Part shown: piece by piece, positions 25,927 to 34,424 of the stretch
Layout: each line of letters begins with the position of its first letter
Position numbering within the stretch: position 1 is the first letter of the stretch
Assembly (NCBI GenBank): GCA_963422705.1
Contig: OY730443.1
Location: forward strand, 1,922,001 to 1,986,000
Source of the DNA: G963422705 sp963422705
GTDB taxonomy: Bacteria > Poribacteria > WGA-4E > WGA-3G
Direction: 5' to 3'
DNA length: 64,000 nt
The notes under the pieces: generated by a model
The model's input: the letters and a program-made list of their open reading frames with translations, nothing else
What the model was told of the DNA's origin: nothing
Database searches by the model: none
Program-made: the position numbers and the translations under genes

Positions 25927-26389
25927 AATTTCACCGCCTTTTGATTACTCCCCATATCGCTGCTAATTTTCCACATGGGAATGTGCTGAGGGAGTTGCTT
26001 TTGTAGGTGAGGGTATCCATTTCCACTAGAATCCTGCCATTTTTAGGAACCAGTGTGATTTTATAACTACCAGCCCTGTAAATCAGAAACCAATAGTCCG
26101 GAATTTGGGCGATTGTTAAAATGAACAGCTTTAACGGGTGCTCCAGATAAACTCGCATTTCCATCATAAATTAGGTTTTTGCCGGGTTGACATCAAATTT
26201 TGCTTTTTTCAAACGAAGGGCGAAACAATCCATTTTCTCATCGCCAGGGTATCTAAATGTCGAACCGATTGTGCCTGTTGTTCCTCACATCTTCCTTGTC
26301 ATAATGTGCGCTAGATTCGGTTCCCCGCCATGTATGCTATCCGTCTTCTCCCGAGATTCAGACGCCATTATGGATATGCCTCATTTAGT
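25927..26389. other. 463-bp interval with no convincing gene
   Basis: The minus strand shows only a short open frame (25931-26167) with uncharacteristic composition, and other frames are interrupted. A degraded oxidase accessory gene is possible because every other gap in this operon is short, but I cannot identify it. Confidence 0.4.
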
Positions 26390-26971
26390 TCAAAGGAGAT
26401 ACACCAAAACGTATAACATCGGCCAAAGCAGAACGACGAAAATCCAATAGATGGTGCAGATTTCAACACCGGTGTTCCGTTCGGCTGAGAACCGTCCAGC
26501 TATCGCCATTGCTAAGACGATAAGGAGCCAAATCACGGCGCCAAATACATGAACCGCATGGCACCCGATTAACACATAAAAGATACCGCCATAGACACCG
26601 GACTGAAGTGTCAGTCCATTGCGTACCAATTGCGTCCATTCGCTGCCCTGGATGATTAGGAAAAGGAAACCTAACCCTGCGGTAACCAGTAGCCAATTCC
26701 GGAGCTGCTTTATCAGATTCTTTTGGATGGCGCGGAGTGCCCGAAACATCGTGTAGCCGCTTAGGAGTAAGAGAAAAGTATTGACACCAGTAATGGCGTG
26801 CGGAAGCTGGATGTCAATATTGGACGGTGGCGGCCAAGTAACGTTCCCCATGCGAAAGACGAGAAACGCCCCGATAAGTCCTGCAAACAGCATCATCTCT
26901 GCCCCAAGCAGGATTAATATACCTAGCCGGGCGTTGCTTATCGGACGTACCTCTGACGTATCAGTGAACAT
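26390..26971 (-). CDS. ctaE: cytochrome c oxidase subunit III (first copy)
   Basis: A 193-residue five-helix protein. RLGILILLGAEMMLFAGLIGAF, FLIIQGSEWTQLVRNGL and IGCHAVHVFGAVIWLLIVL are the typical subunit III signatures (the Glu in the second membrane helix and the GCHAxH loop). It follows ctaB with a 35-residue ORF between. It is shorter than the copy at 24871 and only moderately similar to it, so it is not a recent duplicate. Confidence 0.88.
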   Translation of the reverse strand: MFTDTSEVRPISNARLGILILLGAEMMLFAGLIGAFLVFRMGNVTWPPPSNIDIQLPHAITGVNTFLLLLSGYTMFRALRAIQKNLIKQLRNWLLVTAGLGFLFLIIQGSEWTQLVRNGLTLQSGVYGGIFYVLIGCHAVHVFGAVIWLLIVLAMAIAGRFSAERNTGVEICTIYWIFVVLLWPMLYVLVYLL

Positions 26972-26982
26972 CTCGTTTCTCC

Positions 26983-27090
26983 TTAACGACTCACAATTGC
27001 AACGGTTGCAATGATAGCGAGAGTGATAAACAGTAGAAATAAGGTAAATCCGAGGCGCCGATTGCGTGTGCGGTTGTCTGGTGTATTCAT
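26983..27090 (-). CDS. 35-residue single-helix membrane peptide
   Basis: A short frame, ATG at 27090 and TAA at 26983, encodes a basic N-terminus (MNTPDNRTRNRRLG) and one hydrophobic helix (FTLFLLFITLAIIATVAIV), ending in SR. It exactly fills the gap between ctaB and the first subunit III gene. Small single-helix subunits or assembly peptides are common in oxidase operons. The ribosome site is weak (GAAG), so support rests on position and on the charge/hydrophobicity pattern. Confidence 0.45.
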   Translation of the reverse strand: MNTPDNRTRNRRLGFTLFLLFITLAIIATVAIVSR

Positions 27091-27153
27091 CAGTTCTTCA
27101 ACGGATTTGGTCCAAAACGATGAGTTTATCCGTTGCTTTGAGAAATCCTATAT

Positions 27154-28080
27154 TCAGATTTTATCAAATGCCATTGTGATAAATATCAGCGGTAGATATA
27201 AGAGAGACGCGTACATGAGGTATCGCGCTGCGATTACCGAACGAGCGTGTTCCAAATAGAATCCGAATGCCAAAAACATGATGCCGGACAGTAGTGCTGT
27301 AAAAAAGTAGATATCCCCGGCGATATTGAATAAAGCCGGAAGCAACCCAATTCCGAGAAGTGCAGCGCAGTTGATAATAATTTGACGGCGCGTGCTGGCA
27401 CCGTCAGGATGAATAACAGGCAATAAACGGAGCCTTGCATTTGCGTAGTCTTTCCGGTAGATGTAGGCTATGGCGAGTGAATGCGGAAGTTGCCACAAAA
27501 AGAGAATCGCAAACAACACCCATGTTCCCCCACTGAGAGTTCCGCGTGCCGCAGCCCATCCTACCACCGGGGGTAATGCCCCGGGAATGGCACCGATGAG
27601 GGTACAGAGGGATGTTTTCTGCTTAAGGGGTGTGTACAGAAAAAGGTAACTTACGACTATCAGTAAAAGGATAAATCCACTTAGCGGATTAACGATGAAC
27701 GTCAGGTAGAGCATCCCGATGCCTGTTAAAAACGCGCTGAAGAGCAGCGCCTCTATCGGGAGAATCCTACCGTCGGGTAATGGCCTAGCTTGTGTCCGTT
27801 CCATCTGTGCGTCTATATAACGTTCCAAGTATTGGTTTAACCCTAGGACGCCGGCTGCTGTGAGCCCCGAACCAATAACGGTATGCAGGCAGCGTATCCA
27901 GTTAACAGCACCGGGTGCGCCGATGTAGAAACCGGCTGCGGTTGTAATGAGTACCATCAAGACTAACCGCGGTTTAACGAGTTCAAGATAATCAGTTGCA
28001 CGACTCAGCACAAAAGCGGTGCTTGTCGGCGTTTTAGACTCATCGATACTGTTTTCTAAATTCACTGGTGTGGAACGCAT
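27154..28080 (-). CDS. ctaB: protoheme IX farnesyltransferase
   Basis: A 308-residue UbiA-family prenyltransferase with eight or nine helices. NQYLERYIDAQMERTQARPLP is the first Asp-rich motif region (N/DxxxD with the RTxxRPL signature), and YIYRKDYANARLRLLPVIHPDG is the second. It converts heme B to heme O in the membrane by adding a farnesyl group. It lies 11 bp downstream of ctaA, and the two supply heme A for the oxidase genes around them. Confidence 0.93.
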   Translation of the reverse strand: MRSTPVNLENSIDESKTPTSTAFVLSRATDYLELVKPRLVLMVLITTAAGFYIGAPGAVNWIRCLHTVIGSGLTAAGVLGLNQYLERYIDAQMERTQARPLPDGRILPIEALLFSAFLTGIGMLYLTFIVNPLSGFILLLIVVSYLFLYTPLKQKTSLCTLIGAIPGALPPVVGWAAARGTLSGGTWVLFAILFLWQLPHSLAIAYIYRKDYANARLRLLPVIHPDGASTRRQIIINCAALLGIGLLPALFNIAGDIYFFTALLSGIMFLAFGFYLEHARSVIAARYLMYASLLYLPLIFITMAFDKI

Positions 28081-28091
28081 AACTATTTTTT

Positions 28092-29030
28092 TCAGACAAG
28101 CTCTCCATCCATAGGGGTAACGACTTCCTCGGGTGATATCATCGACACGGTGGTAAGTCTATAAGCTTTCAAGGTTAACACAAAACTAGTCGCCAGCATC
28201 AGTGCACCTACAGCGACGTGCCCAGTCGTAATTCCGACAATCAGGAACTCGGACACGGTTTCACTGAGGGTTGTCAATTTCACAAAGAATGCCCCCGTGC
28301 CCAGCATCAGTTGAATAACAAGCAGGACTACCAATGCGAGAACAGAGTGGAATAATGTCTCTTCCTGCCAGGTTCTTCTCACAATGAGGAAGATATGGAG
28401 AGACACCAAAAAAGCGAAAATCAGATGTGCATCCAATCGACTACCCGTGTGTCGCAAAATTGCCCCGAAGATGAGTTGTGCGTAAATCAGGCAGGTTATG
28501 ATTAGGCTTAACCGCTGTCCCTTATGGATGGAAAAATCTTTCCTTTTCTCTTTATCAAGCAGAATTTGCGAGCGCGCTTCCTTGGAGGTGAACCATGCAA
28601 TTCCGCAGAGCAGGGCGAAAAATGCCTGTCCCATGCAGGCATGGACTATTGCCAATGTAAGTGACAACTCCGTCACTCGAAGTCCGCCGAGTACCCCTTG
28701 TACAATTACACCCAAAAGAGCAAGCAAGCCAAGCCACCGGAGCCACATCCGCGAATCTTTCACCCATATCAGAATGAAGAGGATTACTGTTAGTAGTCCA
28801 ACAAGCGAGCCCATGAGCCGGTGGCTATGTTCATAAAGCACGCCGCCAACCATCTCCGATAACGGATACAGGAACATATTATATCCGAAAGTCGTTGGCC
28901 AATCGGGAACTGCCAATCCAGACTCGGTGCTCGTGACAATTCCCCCGAGGACAAGCAGTAGAAAAGTTGCACCTACCGTGAGATGTGCAAATCTGTGTAA
29001 CCAAGGGCTATAATTCGTGGAATTCTTCAT
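28092..29030 (-). CDS. ctaA: heme A synthase
   Basis: An eight-helix membrane protein of about 312 residues. Conserved CtaA signatures are GGIVTSTESGLAVPDWPTTFG in the first loop, YEHSHRLMGSLVGL with the heme-ligand His and the catalytic Glu before it, IVHACMGQAFFALL, and a later GAILRHTGSRLDAHL. It oxidises heme O to heme A. I use ATG 29030; a TTG at 29036 is also in frame. It sits between ctaD and ctaB. Confidence 0.93.
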   Translation of the reverse strand: MKNSTNYSPWLHRFAHLTVGATFLLLVLGGIVTSTESGLAVPDWPTTFGYNMFLYPLSEMVGGVLYEHSHRLMGSLVGLLTVILFILIWVKDSRMWLRWLGLLALLGVIVQGVLGGLRVTELSLTLAIVHACMGQAFFALLCGIAWFTSKEARSQILLDKEKRKDFSIHKGQRLSLIITCLIYAQLIFGAILRHTGSRLDAHLIFAFLVSLHIFLIVRRTWQEETLFHSVLALVVLLVIQLMLGTGAFFVKLTTLSETVSEFLIVGITTGHVAVGALMLATSFVLTLKAYRLTTVSMISPEEVVTPMDGELV

Positions 29031-29094
29031 ACACAAGAGATTTTGGCGCGATTAGAAATCGCGCCATCCATTAAGAAAGGATGCCACGGCTAAC

Positions 29095-30918
29095 TTAGTC
29101 GCCAGCACTCGTTGGTGCGTGCTCAGGTTCTGCCTGCCGAATCCAATCAGATTCTGCCCCTGGTACGCTGTATTCATAAGGGCCGCGGTAAACCGTCGGG
29201 ATTTGCTCAAAATTGCCGTGCGGGACCGGTGTAGGTGCTTCCCATTCCAGTGTGTTTACCTGCCACGGGTTTTGTTCTGCGACTTTCCCACGATACATAC
29301 TCCAGAAGAAGTTAAAGACAAGTATCAACTGTGCTATGCCGAGAGTGAACGCACTCATTGTAATAAAGATGTTCATCCCCTCAAACCCTTGCAGGAATTC
29401 GTATTGCGTGGGATTGGAAATACGCCGCATGTGTCCACCAACTCCGAGAATGTGCATGGGGAAAAAGGTGCAATTGAATGCAATGAACGTCAACCAAAAG
29501 TGAATTTTGCTCAGGACATCATTCATGTAACGTCCAAACATCTTCGGGAACCAAAAGATGATGCCGCCGAAAATAGCGAATAGACTTCCGCCAAAGACAA
29601 CATAGTGGATATGCGCTACGATGTAATAGGTATCGTGAATGAAGATGTCGACAGGGGTATTTGCCATATAGATACCACTTAATCCACCAATCACGAACAT
29701 TGAGACGAAGGCGATGGCGTGTAGCATCGGCGTTGTAAACCGTATTGAACCTTTGAACATTGTTCCCAGCCAATTAAACGTTTTAATTGCCGAAGGCACA
29801 GCGATGAGCATAGTAGATGTCATAAATGCGGAAGCCAAGGCCGGTCGCATCCCACTTTGGAACATGTGGTGTCCCCACACAATCCAGCCCAAAAATGCTA
29901 TTGCAATCATAGCATATACCATAGAACGGTAACCAAAAACTGGTTTCCGTGAAAAGACAGGGATTAATTCGGAGACGATGCCCATCCCGGGCAAAATGAG
30001 GATGTAGACTTCAGGGTGCCCGAAGAACCAGAATAGGTGCTGCCACAACAGCGCATCCCCACCGCCTTCCGCAGTGGCAGTGAAGAATGTGGTACCCGCA
30101 AGCCTATCAAATATGAGAAGTGCCAACGCAGAAGAGAGAACAGGAAAAGCGAGGAGTAAGAGTATCGCAACGATGAACAAGGACCAGATAACTAAAGGCA
30201 TCCGGAACAGCGTCATTCCCGGTGCTCGCATATTGATAATCGTCGTGATGTAATTAATAGAGCCCACTAACGATGAGAATCCTTGGATTAACAGACTGAT
30301 TGCCCAGAGGTTTTGTCCCCAGTCAACCCCTGTCCATTGCGGATCCGATGAGAGCGGTGCGTAGCCAGTCCATCCGGCCGCAGCATGTCCCCCCGGCACG
30401 AAAAACCCAATTACCATGACAATTGCCGCAAGTACCGCCAGCCAAAAGGAGAGCATGTTGAGAATAGGAAATGCCATGTCCCGGGTGCCAATCATCAGTG
30501 GGATAAGAAAATTGCCGAACGCCCCAACTAAAATCGGGACAACGACAAAGAAAACCATGATAGTCGCATGCATGGTAAATAGCATGTTGTAAAAAGCCGG
30601 TTCAATGACACCGTTCGGCATATTTACCTCGAGCCACTCCTCCTTGTCTGTCTCATAAATCCGTTCCCACATCTTATCCGCGCCGGTGACAACTTCACCC
30701 TCTTCAAGGTACTGTGGCGATGCGCCGATGATGGGCACAGGCCGGTCGGGATAGGCGAGTTGCCACCTAAAGAGTAGCGCGAGCCCGCCCCCGACAAAAA
30801 ACATTATCAGCCCATAAATAAGAAACTGTTTGCCGATAGTCTTGTGGTCGAGTGAGAAGAGGTATTTGCTAATAAAACTTTCTTCGTGATGATGTGATAT
30901 ATGTTCATTATCGTTCAT
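29095..30918 (-). CDS. ctaD: cytochrome c oxidase subunit I
   Basis: A 607-residue twelve-helix heme-copper oxidase subunit. FTMHATIMVFFVVVPILVGAFGNF holds the low-spin heme His, FFGHPEVYILILPGMGIVSE has the CuB His and the cross-linked Tyr of A-type enzymes, and HDTYYIVAHIHYVVFGGS has the heme a3 and heme a His ligands. It reduces O2 to water and pumps protons. Subunit II is upstream with the normal order ctaC, ctaD. The N-terminus has an insertion with LEEGEVVTGADKMWERIYE that is absent in proteobacterial enzymes. Confidence 0.96.
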   Translation of the reverse strand: MNDNEHISHHHEESFISKYLFSLDHKTIGKQFLIYGLIMFFVGGGLALLFRWQLAYPDRPVPIIGASPQYLEEGEVVTGADKMWERIYETDKEEWLEVNMPNGVIEPAFYNMLFTMHATIMVFFVVVPILVGAFGNFLIPLMIGTRDMAFPILNMLSFWLAVLAAIVMVIGFFVPGGHAAAGWTGYAPLSSDPQWTGVDWGQNLWAISLLIQGFSSLVGSINYITTIINMRAPGMTLFRMPLVIWSLFIVAILLLLAFPVLSSALALLIFDRLAGTTFFTATAEGGGDALLWQHLFWFFGHPEVYILILPGMGIVSELIPVFSRKPVFGYRSMVYAMIAIAFLGWIVWGHHMFQSGMRPALASAFMTSTMLIAVPSAIKTFNWLGTMFKGSIRFTTPMLHAIAFVSMFVIGGLSGIYMANTPVDIFIHDTYYIVAHIHYVVFGGSLFAIFGGIIFWFPKMFGRYMNDVLSKIHFWLTFIAFNCTFFPMHILGVGGHMRRISNPTQYEFLQGFEGMNIFITMSAFTLGIAQLILVFNFFWSMYRGKVAEQNPWQVNTLEWEAPTPVPHGNFEQIPTVYRGPYEYSVPGAESDWIRQAEPEHAPTSAGD

Positions 30919-31048
30919 CGTGATTTTGCTCCTTTTCGTCTACAAAAGCGATAAGGCCGGTTTCGCGGAAACATTCGTGCTCCATTTCTAAATTAACGGT
31001 ATTTGTTTGTTACTCATTCAGAAACCGGGAGATATTTTGCCTTATTTC

Positions 31049-31720
31049 TTATTGCGTACTGGGCCAACGTTCCCTCACCCAAGCGTCATAATCTTCTTGC
31101 GTATGCACATTGAGATATCCAAGCATTCCTGAGTGTCCAAACCCACACAGTTCGGCACACGGAATTTCATAACGTCCCGGTTGTGTTGCTTCAAACCAGA
31201 CATTAATAAACCGGTTCGGTAGTGTGTCCTGTTTGAGTCGTAATTGAGGGACAAAGAAACTGTGGATGACATCTACAGCCGTTAATCGGATATGCACAAC
31301 CGCGTTAACGGGCACATGCAACTCATTTTCCAATTTCAAGTCATCATCTGTCCCTAATTCATTATCGGGCCCGGGGTACGTCATATCCCAGTTAAACTGC
31401 TTGCCTGTCACTTGGACGAGGACGTCCGGGTTTTCAGGAAATTGCGTAGGTGATTTAATCTTATTCCATTGTGGCAAACTGAGCATTGCGAGGCCAAACA
31501 CAATCACTGTCGTTGCGGCTGTCCATACGATTTCAAGCGTCGTGCTCCCTTCAATGTAAGTTGCTTTTCGTCCTTCTTGATGTCGATATTTGATGAGAAA
31601 AACAATGAGGGTTCCTGTCACAAGGATAAAGACAGCTAGCGTAATATAATAGATGAGATGGAAGAGAGAATCAACACCTTGCCCGAACGTTGATACGTTT
31701 GGTGGAAGCCATTGAAGCAT
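31049..31720 (-). CDS. ctaC: cytochrome c oxidase subunit II
   Basis: A 223-residue protein with two N-terminal helices (about residues 18-41 and 66-85) and a periplasmic cupredoxin domain. The CuA ligands are HSFFVPQLRL (first His) and PCAELCGFGHSGM (C-x3-C-x3-H-x2-M). It has no fused cytochrome c domain, so it must take electrons from a separate cytochrome c, several of which are encoded upstream. It starts the oxidase core of the operon. Confidence 0.95.
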   Translation of the reverse strand: MLQWLPPNVSTFGQGVDSLFHLIYYITLAVFILVTGTLIVFLIKYRHQEGRKATYIEGSTTLEIVWTAATTVIVFGLAMLSLPQWNKIKSPTQFPENPDVLVQVTGKQFNWDMTYPGPDNELGTDDDLKLENELHVPVNAVVHIRLTAVDVIHSFFVPQLRLKQDTLPNRFINVWFEATQPGRYEIPCAELCGFGHSGMLGYLNVHTQEDYDAWVRERWPSTQ

Positions 31721-31789
31721 TTAGTCCTCCTTTTTCGGTTACACTTTAATGTGAGGTAAAAAACATTTCGTACGTGAGTTCCAGCTCAG

Positions 31790-32569
31790 TTAATCAATTT
31801 GTAAAGTAGCGGTGATAGTGGCGCCAACGTATGTCACCATACAAAATAACAATGTAATTAGTCCAGAAAGTAACAAAGGCGGTACTTCGCCCACTGCGGT
31901 TGCAGTGTTAAGATAGAGGCTATGCCGGAGTGCAGCGAGCCCATACGTTAACGGGTTTAGTTTCATCGTCCATGACAACCATTCTGGTGCCCCTGTCATC
32001 GGGAAAAATGCTCCTGATAAGAGCCAAATCGGAATCAGCAAGAGATTCATAATCGCATGAAAGCCCTGTGTTGAATCCATACGCCATGCGATGAGCAGGC
32101 CGAGGTTTGTCAAACCAAACGCCAGAAGTGCCATCACACCGATGATGAGTAATCCTGATGTAACGTCAAGTGTAATCCCTATCAATGGCGCGAGTGCGAG
32201 TAATAGCAGCCCTTGTATGAGGGCTAATGTCGTACCTCCAAGCGCTTGGCCGATGACAATTCGCCACCGGGGCACCGGCGAAACGAGTATGCCTTGCAAA
32301 AAACCTTCTTGTCTGTCATGCACAACGGATATTGTAGCGAAAATGGCTGTGAAAAGCAAGACTAAAATGACGATGCCGGGATAAAAATATTCAATATAGT
32401 CGGTTTGTTCAGAGATACCAGCAGGCCGAAATGATGCGTTTAAGCCACTGCCAATCAGAAGCCAAAACACTAATGGTTGCGCCATTGCGCTGAATAGTCG
32501 GCTCCGTTGACGGTAAAACCTGACGAGCTCACGCCACCATATTGTTGTGACGGGTAGCAGACTTCTCAT
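31790..32569 (-). CDS. ABC-2 type exporter permease (DrrB/NodJ-like)
   Basis: A 259-residue, six-helix permease. EGFLQGILVSPVPRWRIVIGQALGGTT is the conserved ABC-2 loop, and the final part WTMKLNPLTYGLAALRHSLY is the other family hallmark. It lies 8 bp downstream of its ATPase gene. The pair stands between a cupredoxin-like gene and ctaC, so a part in metal centre or heme handling for the oxidase, as with NosFY for nitrous oxide reductase, is worth considering; nothing in the sequence fixes the substrate. Confidence 0.82.
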   Translation of the reverse strand: MRSLLPVTTIWWRELVRFYRQRSRLFSAMAQPLVFWLLIGSGLNASFRPAGISEQTDYIEYFYPGIVILVLLFTAIFATISVVHDRQEGFLQGILVSPVPRWRIVIGQALGGTTLALIQGLLLLALAPLIGITLDVTSGLLIIGVMALLAFGLTNLGLLIAWRMDSTQGFHAIMNLLLIPIWLLSGAFFPMTGAPEWLSWTMKLNPLTYGLAALRHSLYLNTATAVGEVPPLLLSGLITLLFCMVTYVGATITATLQID

Positions 32570-32577
32570 TTTTAGCG

Positions 32578-33516
32578 CTACGAAAGCGAATTTCCTGTTA
32601 ATTTCATGAATACATCCTCTAACGTCGGTTTCCCGAACCGAACAGACTGAATTTTATCTGAGAATGCAGTCACTACGTCTCTCGCAAATTCATGTCCGCG
32701 TTCACATTCAATACGTAAACAATTTTCGGTTAAGATAGGTAAAACGCCAAACCGTTCTATGATTGCTGTACGGAGGGTTTCGATGTTAGGCGAGGTGTTC
32801 TGCTTCGTGCTACTCTCTATCAGCACAATATCACTACCAACTTGTGCCTTGAGAGCACCGGGCGTCCCAAGTGCAACCAACCGTCCTGTGTCCAGAATGC
32901 CAATCCGGTTGCATGCTTCCGCCTCCTCTAAGAGGTGTGTCGTTAGAAGCACTAGCATGTTTTCGGTTTCAGCGAGGGTTTGTAGATAGAGACGTAGTTG
33001 TTGGCGCGCACCCACATCCAATCCACTGCTCGGTTCATCAAGGAGCAAAACACGCGGGGAATGCAGCATCGCTTTAGCAATTTCAACGCGCCTTTGCAAG
33101 CCGCCTGATAAAACTTCGATACGTTCATCGGCCCTGTCTCCGACACCGAACCGCTCAAGGAGTTTCCGAATTTGGTTGTGCAAGTGCTTACCGCTTAACC
33201 CATAGAGGTGTCCGTGATGTCGAAAATTTTCTCTAACTGTCAGTTTGTCATCTAACCCCGGGTGTTGAAAAACAACCCCCAATAACTGCCTAATTGCCTT
33301 CGCCTCTCGTGCCAAATTATGCCCAAGGATGTTAACGTTCCCCGAAGTCGGGCGCATCAGCGTAGACAGAATCCTGAAGAGGGTTGTCTTTCCACTCCCG
33401 TTCGGGCCAAGGAGTCCAAAAATTTCGCCACGAGATACAGTAAAACTAACGTTGTCGAGTGCACACCGCGTTTGATATGTATGCGAAAGATTTTCTACCT
33501 CAACCCTGTTTTCCAC
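32578..33516 (-). CDS. ABC transporter ATP-binding protein (DrrA/NodI-like)
   Basis: A 312-residue ATPase. Walker A GPNGSGKTT, signature LSGGLQRRVEIAKAM, Walker B LLLDEPSSGLD and the switch His in LLTTHLLEEAE are all intact. The C-terminal 90 residues form the extra domain seen in DrrA-type exporters, ending LEDVFMKLTGNSLS. It is six bases downstream of the cupredoxin-like gene and upstream of its permease. Likely exports a small hydrophobic or cofactor-like molecule across the inner membrane. Confidence 0.87.
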   Translation of the reverse strand: MENRVEVENLSHTYQTRCALDNVSFTVSRGEIFGLLGPNGSGKTTLFRILSTLMRPTSGNVNILGHNLAREAKAIRQLLGVVFQHPGLDDKLTVRENFRHHGHLYGLSGKHLHNQIRKLLERFGVGDRADERIEVLSGGLQRRVEIAKAMLHSPRVLLLDEPSSGLDVGARQQLRLYLQTLAETENMLVLLTTHLLEEAEACNRIGILDTGRLVALGTPGALKAQVGSDIVLIESSTKQNTSPNIETLRTAIIERFGVLPILTENCLRIECERGHEFARDVVTAFSDKIQSVRFGKPTLEDVFMKLTGNSLS

Positions 33517-33522
33517 TATCCG

Positions 33523-34311
33523 CTACATTTCTTTCAGTTTCAACGTGAAGTCTTGCATCACTGTGCCCCCGGCTTCAACTGTAATAGAAGTCGGCGATTT
33601 GCTGTTGCTACCGCATGCCTCATGCCAATACCCGAGTTGATAGGTGCCGGGTGGAACATTTTCGAGAGTGAATTTGCCTATCTCATCCGTTACAGCGAAA
33701 TAAGGATGCGGGACATAAGCGAGCCATGCGGACATCCAACCGTGGATATCGCATTTAACTTGGACCGGTCCTTCTGCTTTTTTGACACTTTTCAGAGGCA
33801 TCTTTTTACGATTCTTCGTCTGCTGTTTGTTAACCGGCTGGTTAACCTTACTAAAGATATGCACATTGTGGTTAACTTTATCACTATTCAGCATCGTGAG
33901 CCGGGTACCGACGGGAACAATCTGGACGTGTGGGGTAAATTTACATCCCTTCTGGTCGATTTGCGGCTTCGCCGTTTTGTCAAAATTTTTCCCTTGTGTA
34001 ATGTCTATCAGGTAGACAATTGTATTTTTTAAAGCGTTGTTTTCCCCAATGACAAGCGATTCATCGTATTTTTCCGTCGCATCACAAACTGCCTTGTCTT
34101 TGGTAATTTCAAGCTTTTTCATTTTCTGAGCGTCGCCTTCAAACGTTACGGTACCGCTGATTGTTCCGCCATTGCTCACAGCCATTGCTTTATATGATTT
34201 TGGAAATGCGAGTGTGTCCATCTCGCCTCCCTTGTGATGTTCAGCAAGGACGGGCATCACACAGCAGCACGCAAGCAAAAGCGTGAAGCATGCCAACATC
34301 TGGGTTTTCAT
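33523..34311 (-). CDS. secreted cupredoxin/carboxypeptidase-regulatory-domain protein
   Basis: A secreted protein with a signal peptide (MKTQMLACFTLLLACCCVMPVLA), a plastocyanin-like core and a final prealbumin-like domain (GKFTLENVPPGTYQLGYWHE). Putative copper ligands are NHNVH and VKCDIHGWM (His, Cys, His, Met). ATG 34311 follows AAAGGAAAC, so I prefer it to ATG 34329. A paralogue is at 40691-41443. It is likely a periplasmic electron carrier or copper store for the cytochrome genes around it. Confidence 0.75.
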   Translation of the reverse strand: MKTQMLACFTLLLACCCVMPVLAEHHKGGEMDTLAFPKSYKAMAVSNGGTISGTVTFEGDAQKMKKLEITKDKAVCDATEKYDESLVIGENNALKNTIVYLIDITQGKNFDKTAKPQIDQKGCKFTPHVQIVPVGTRLTMLNSDKVNHNVHIFSKVNQPVNKQQTKNRKKMPLKSVKKAEGPVQVKCDIHGWMSAWLAYVPHPYFAVTDEIGKFTLENVPPGTYQLGYWHEACGSNSKSPTSITVEAGGTVMQDFTLKLKEM

Positions 34312-34424
34312 TTTTCTGTTTCCTTTCATTGCATGCGTTAATCAAAAGAGATTAACGCGGGTTTTGTGATAGATGACAACAGCGCCATCTATTGTTGTAC
34401 AAACGAACTATTTACGCCAAGAAG

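Noticed and set aside
25931..26167. 78-codon minus-strand frame in the gap between the two oxidase small genes
   Set aside because: Odd composition, no signal peptide or membrane pattern expected of oxidase accessory proteins, and no recognisable motif. Left as unexplained interval.
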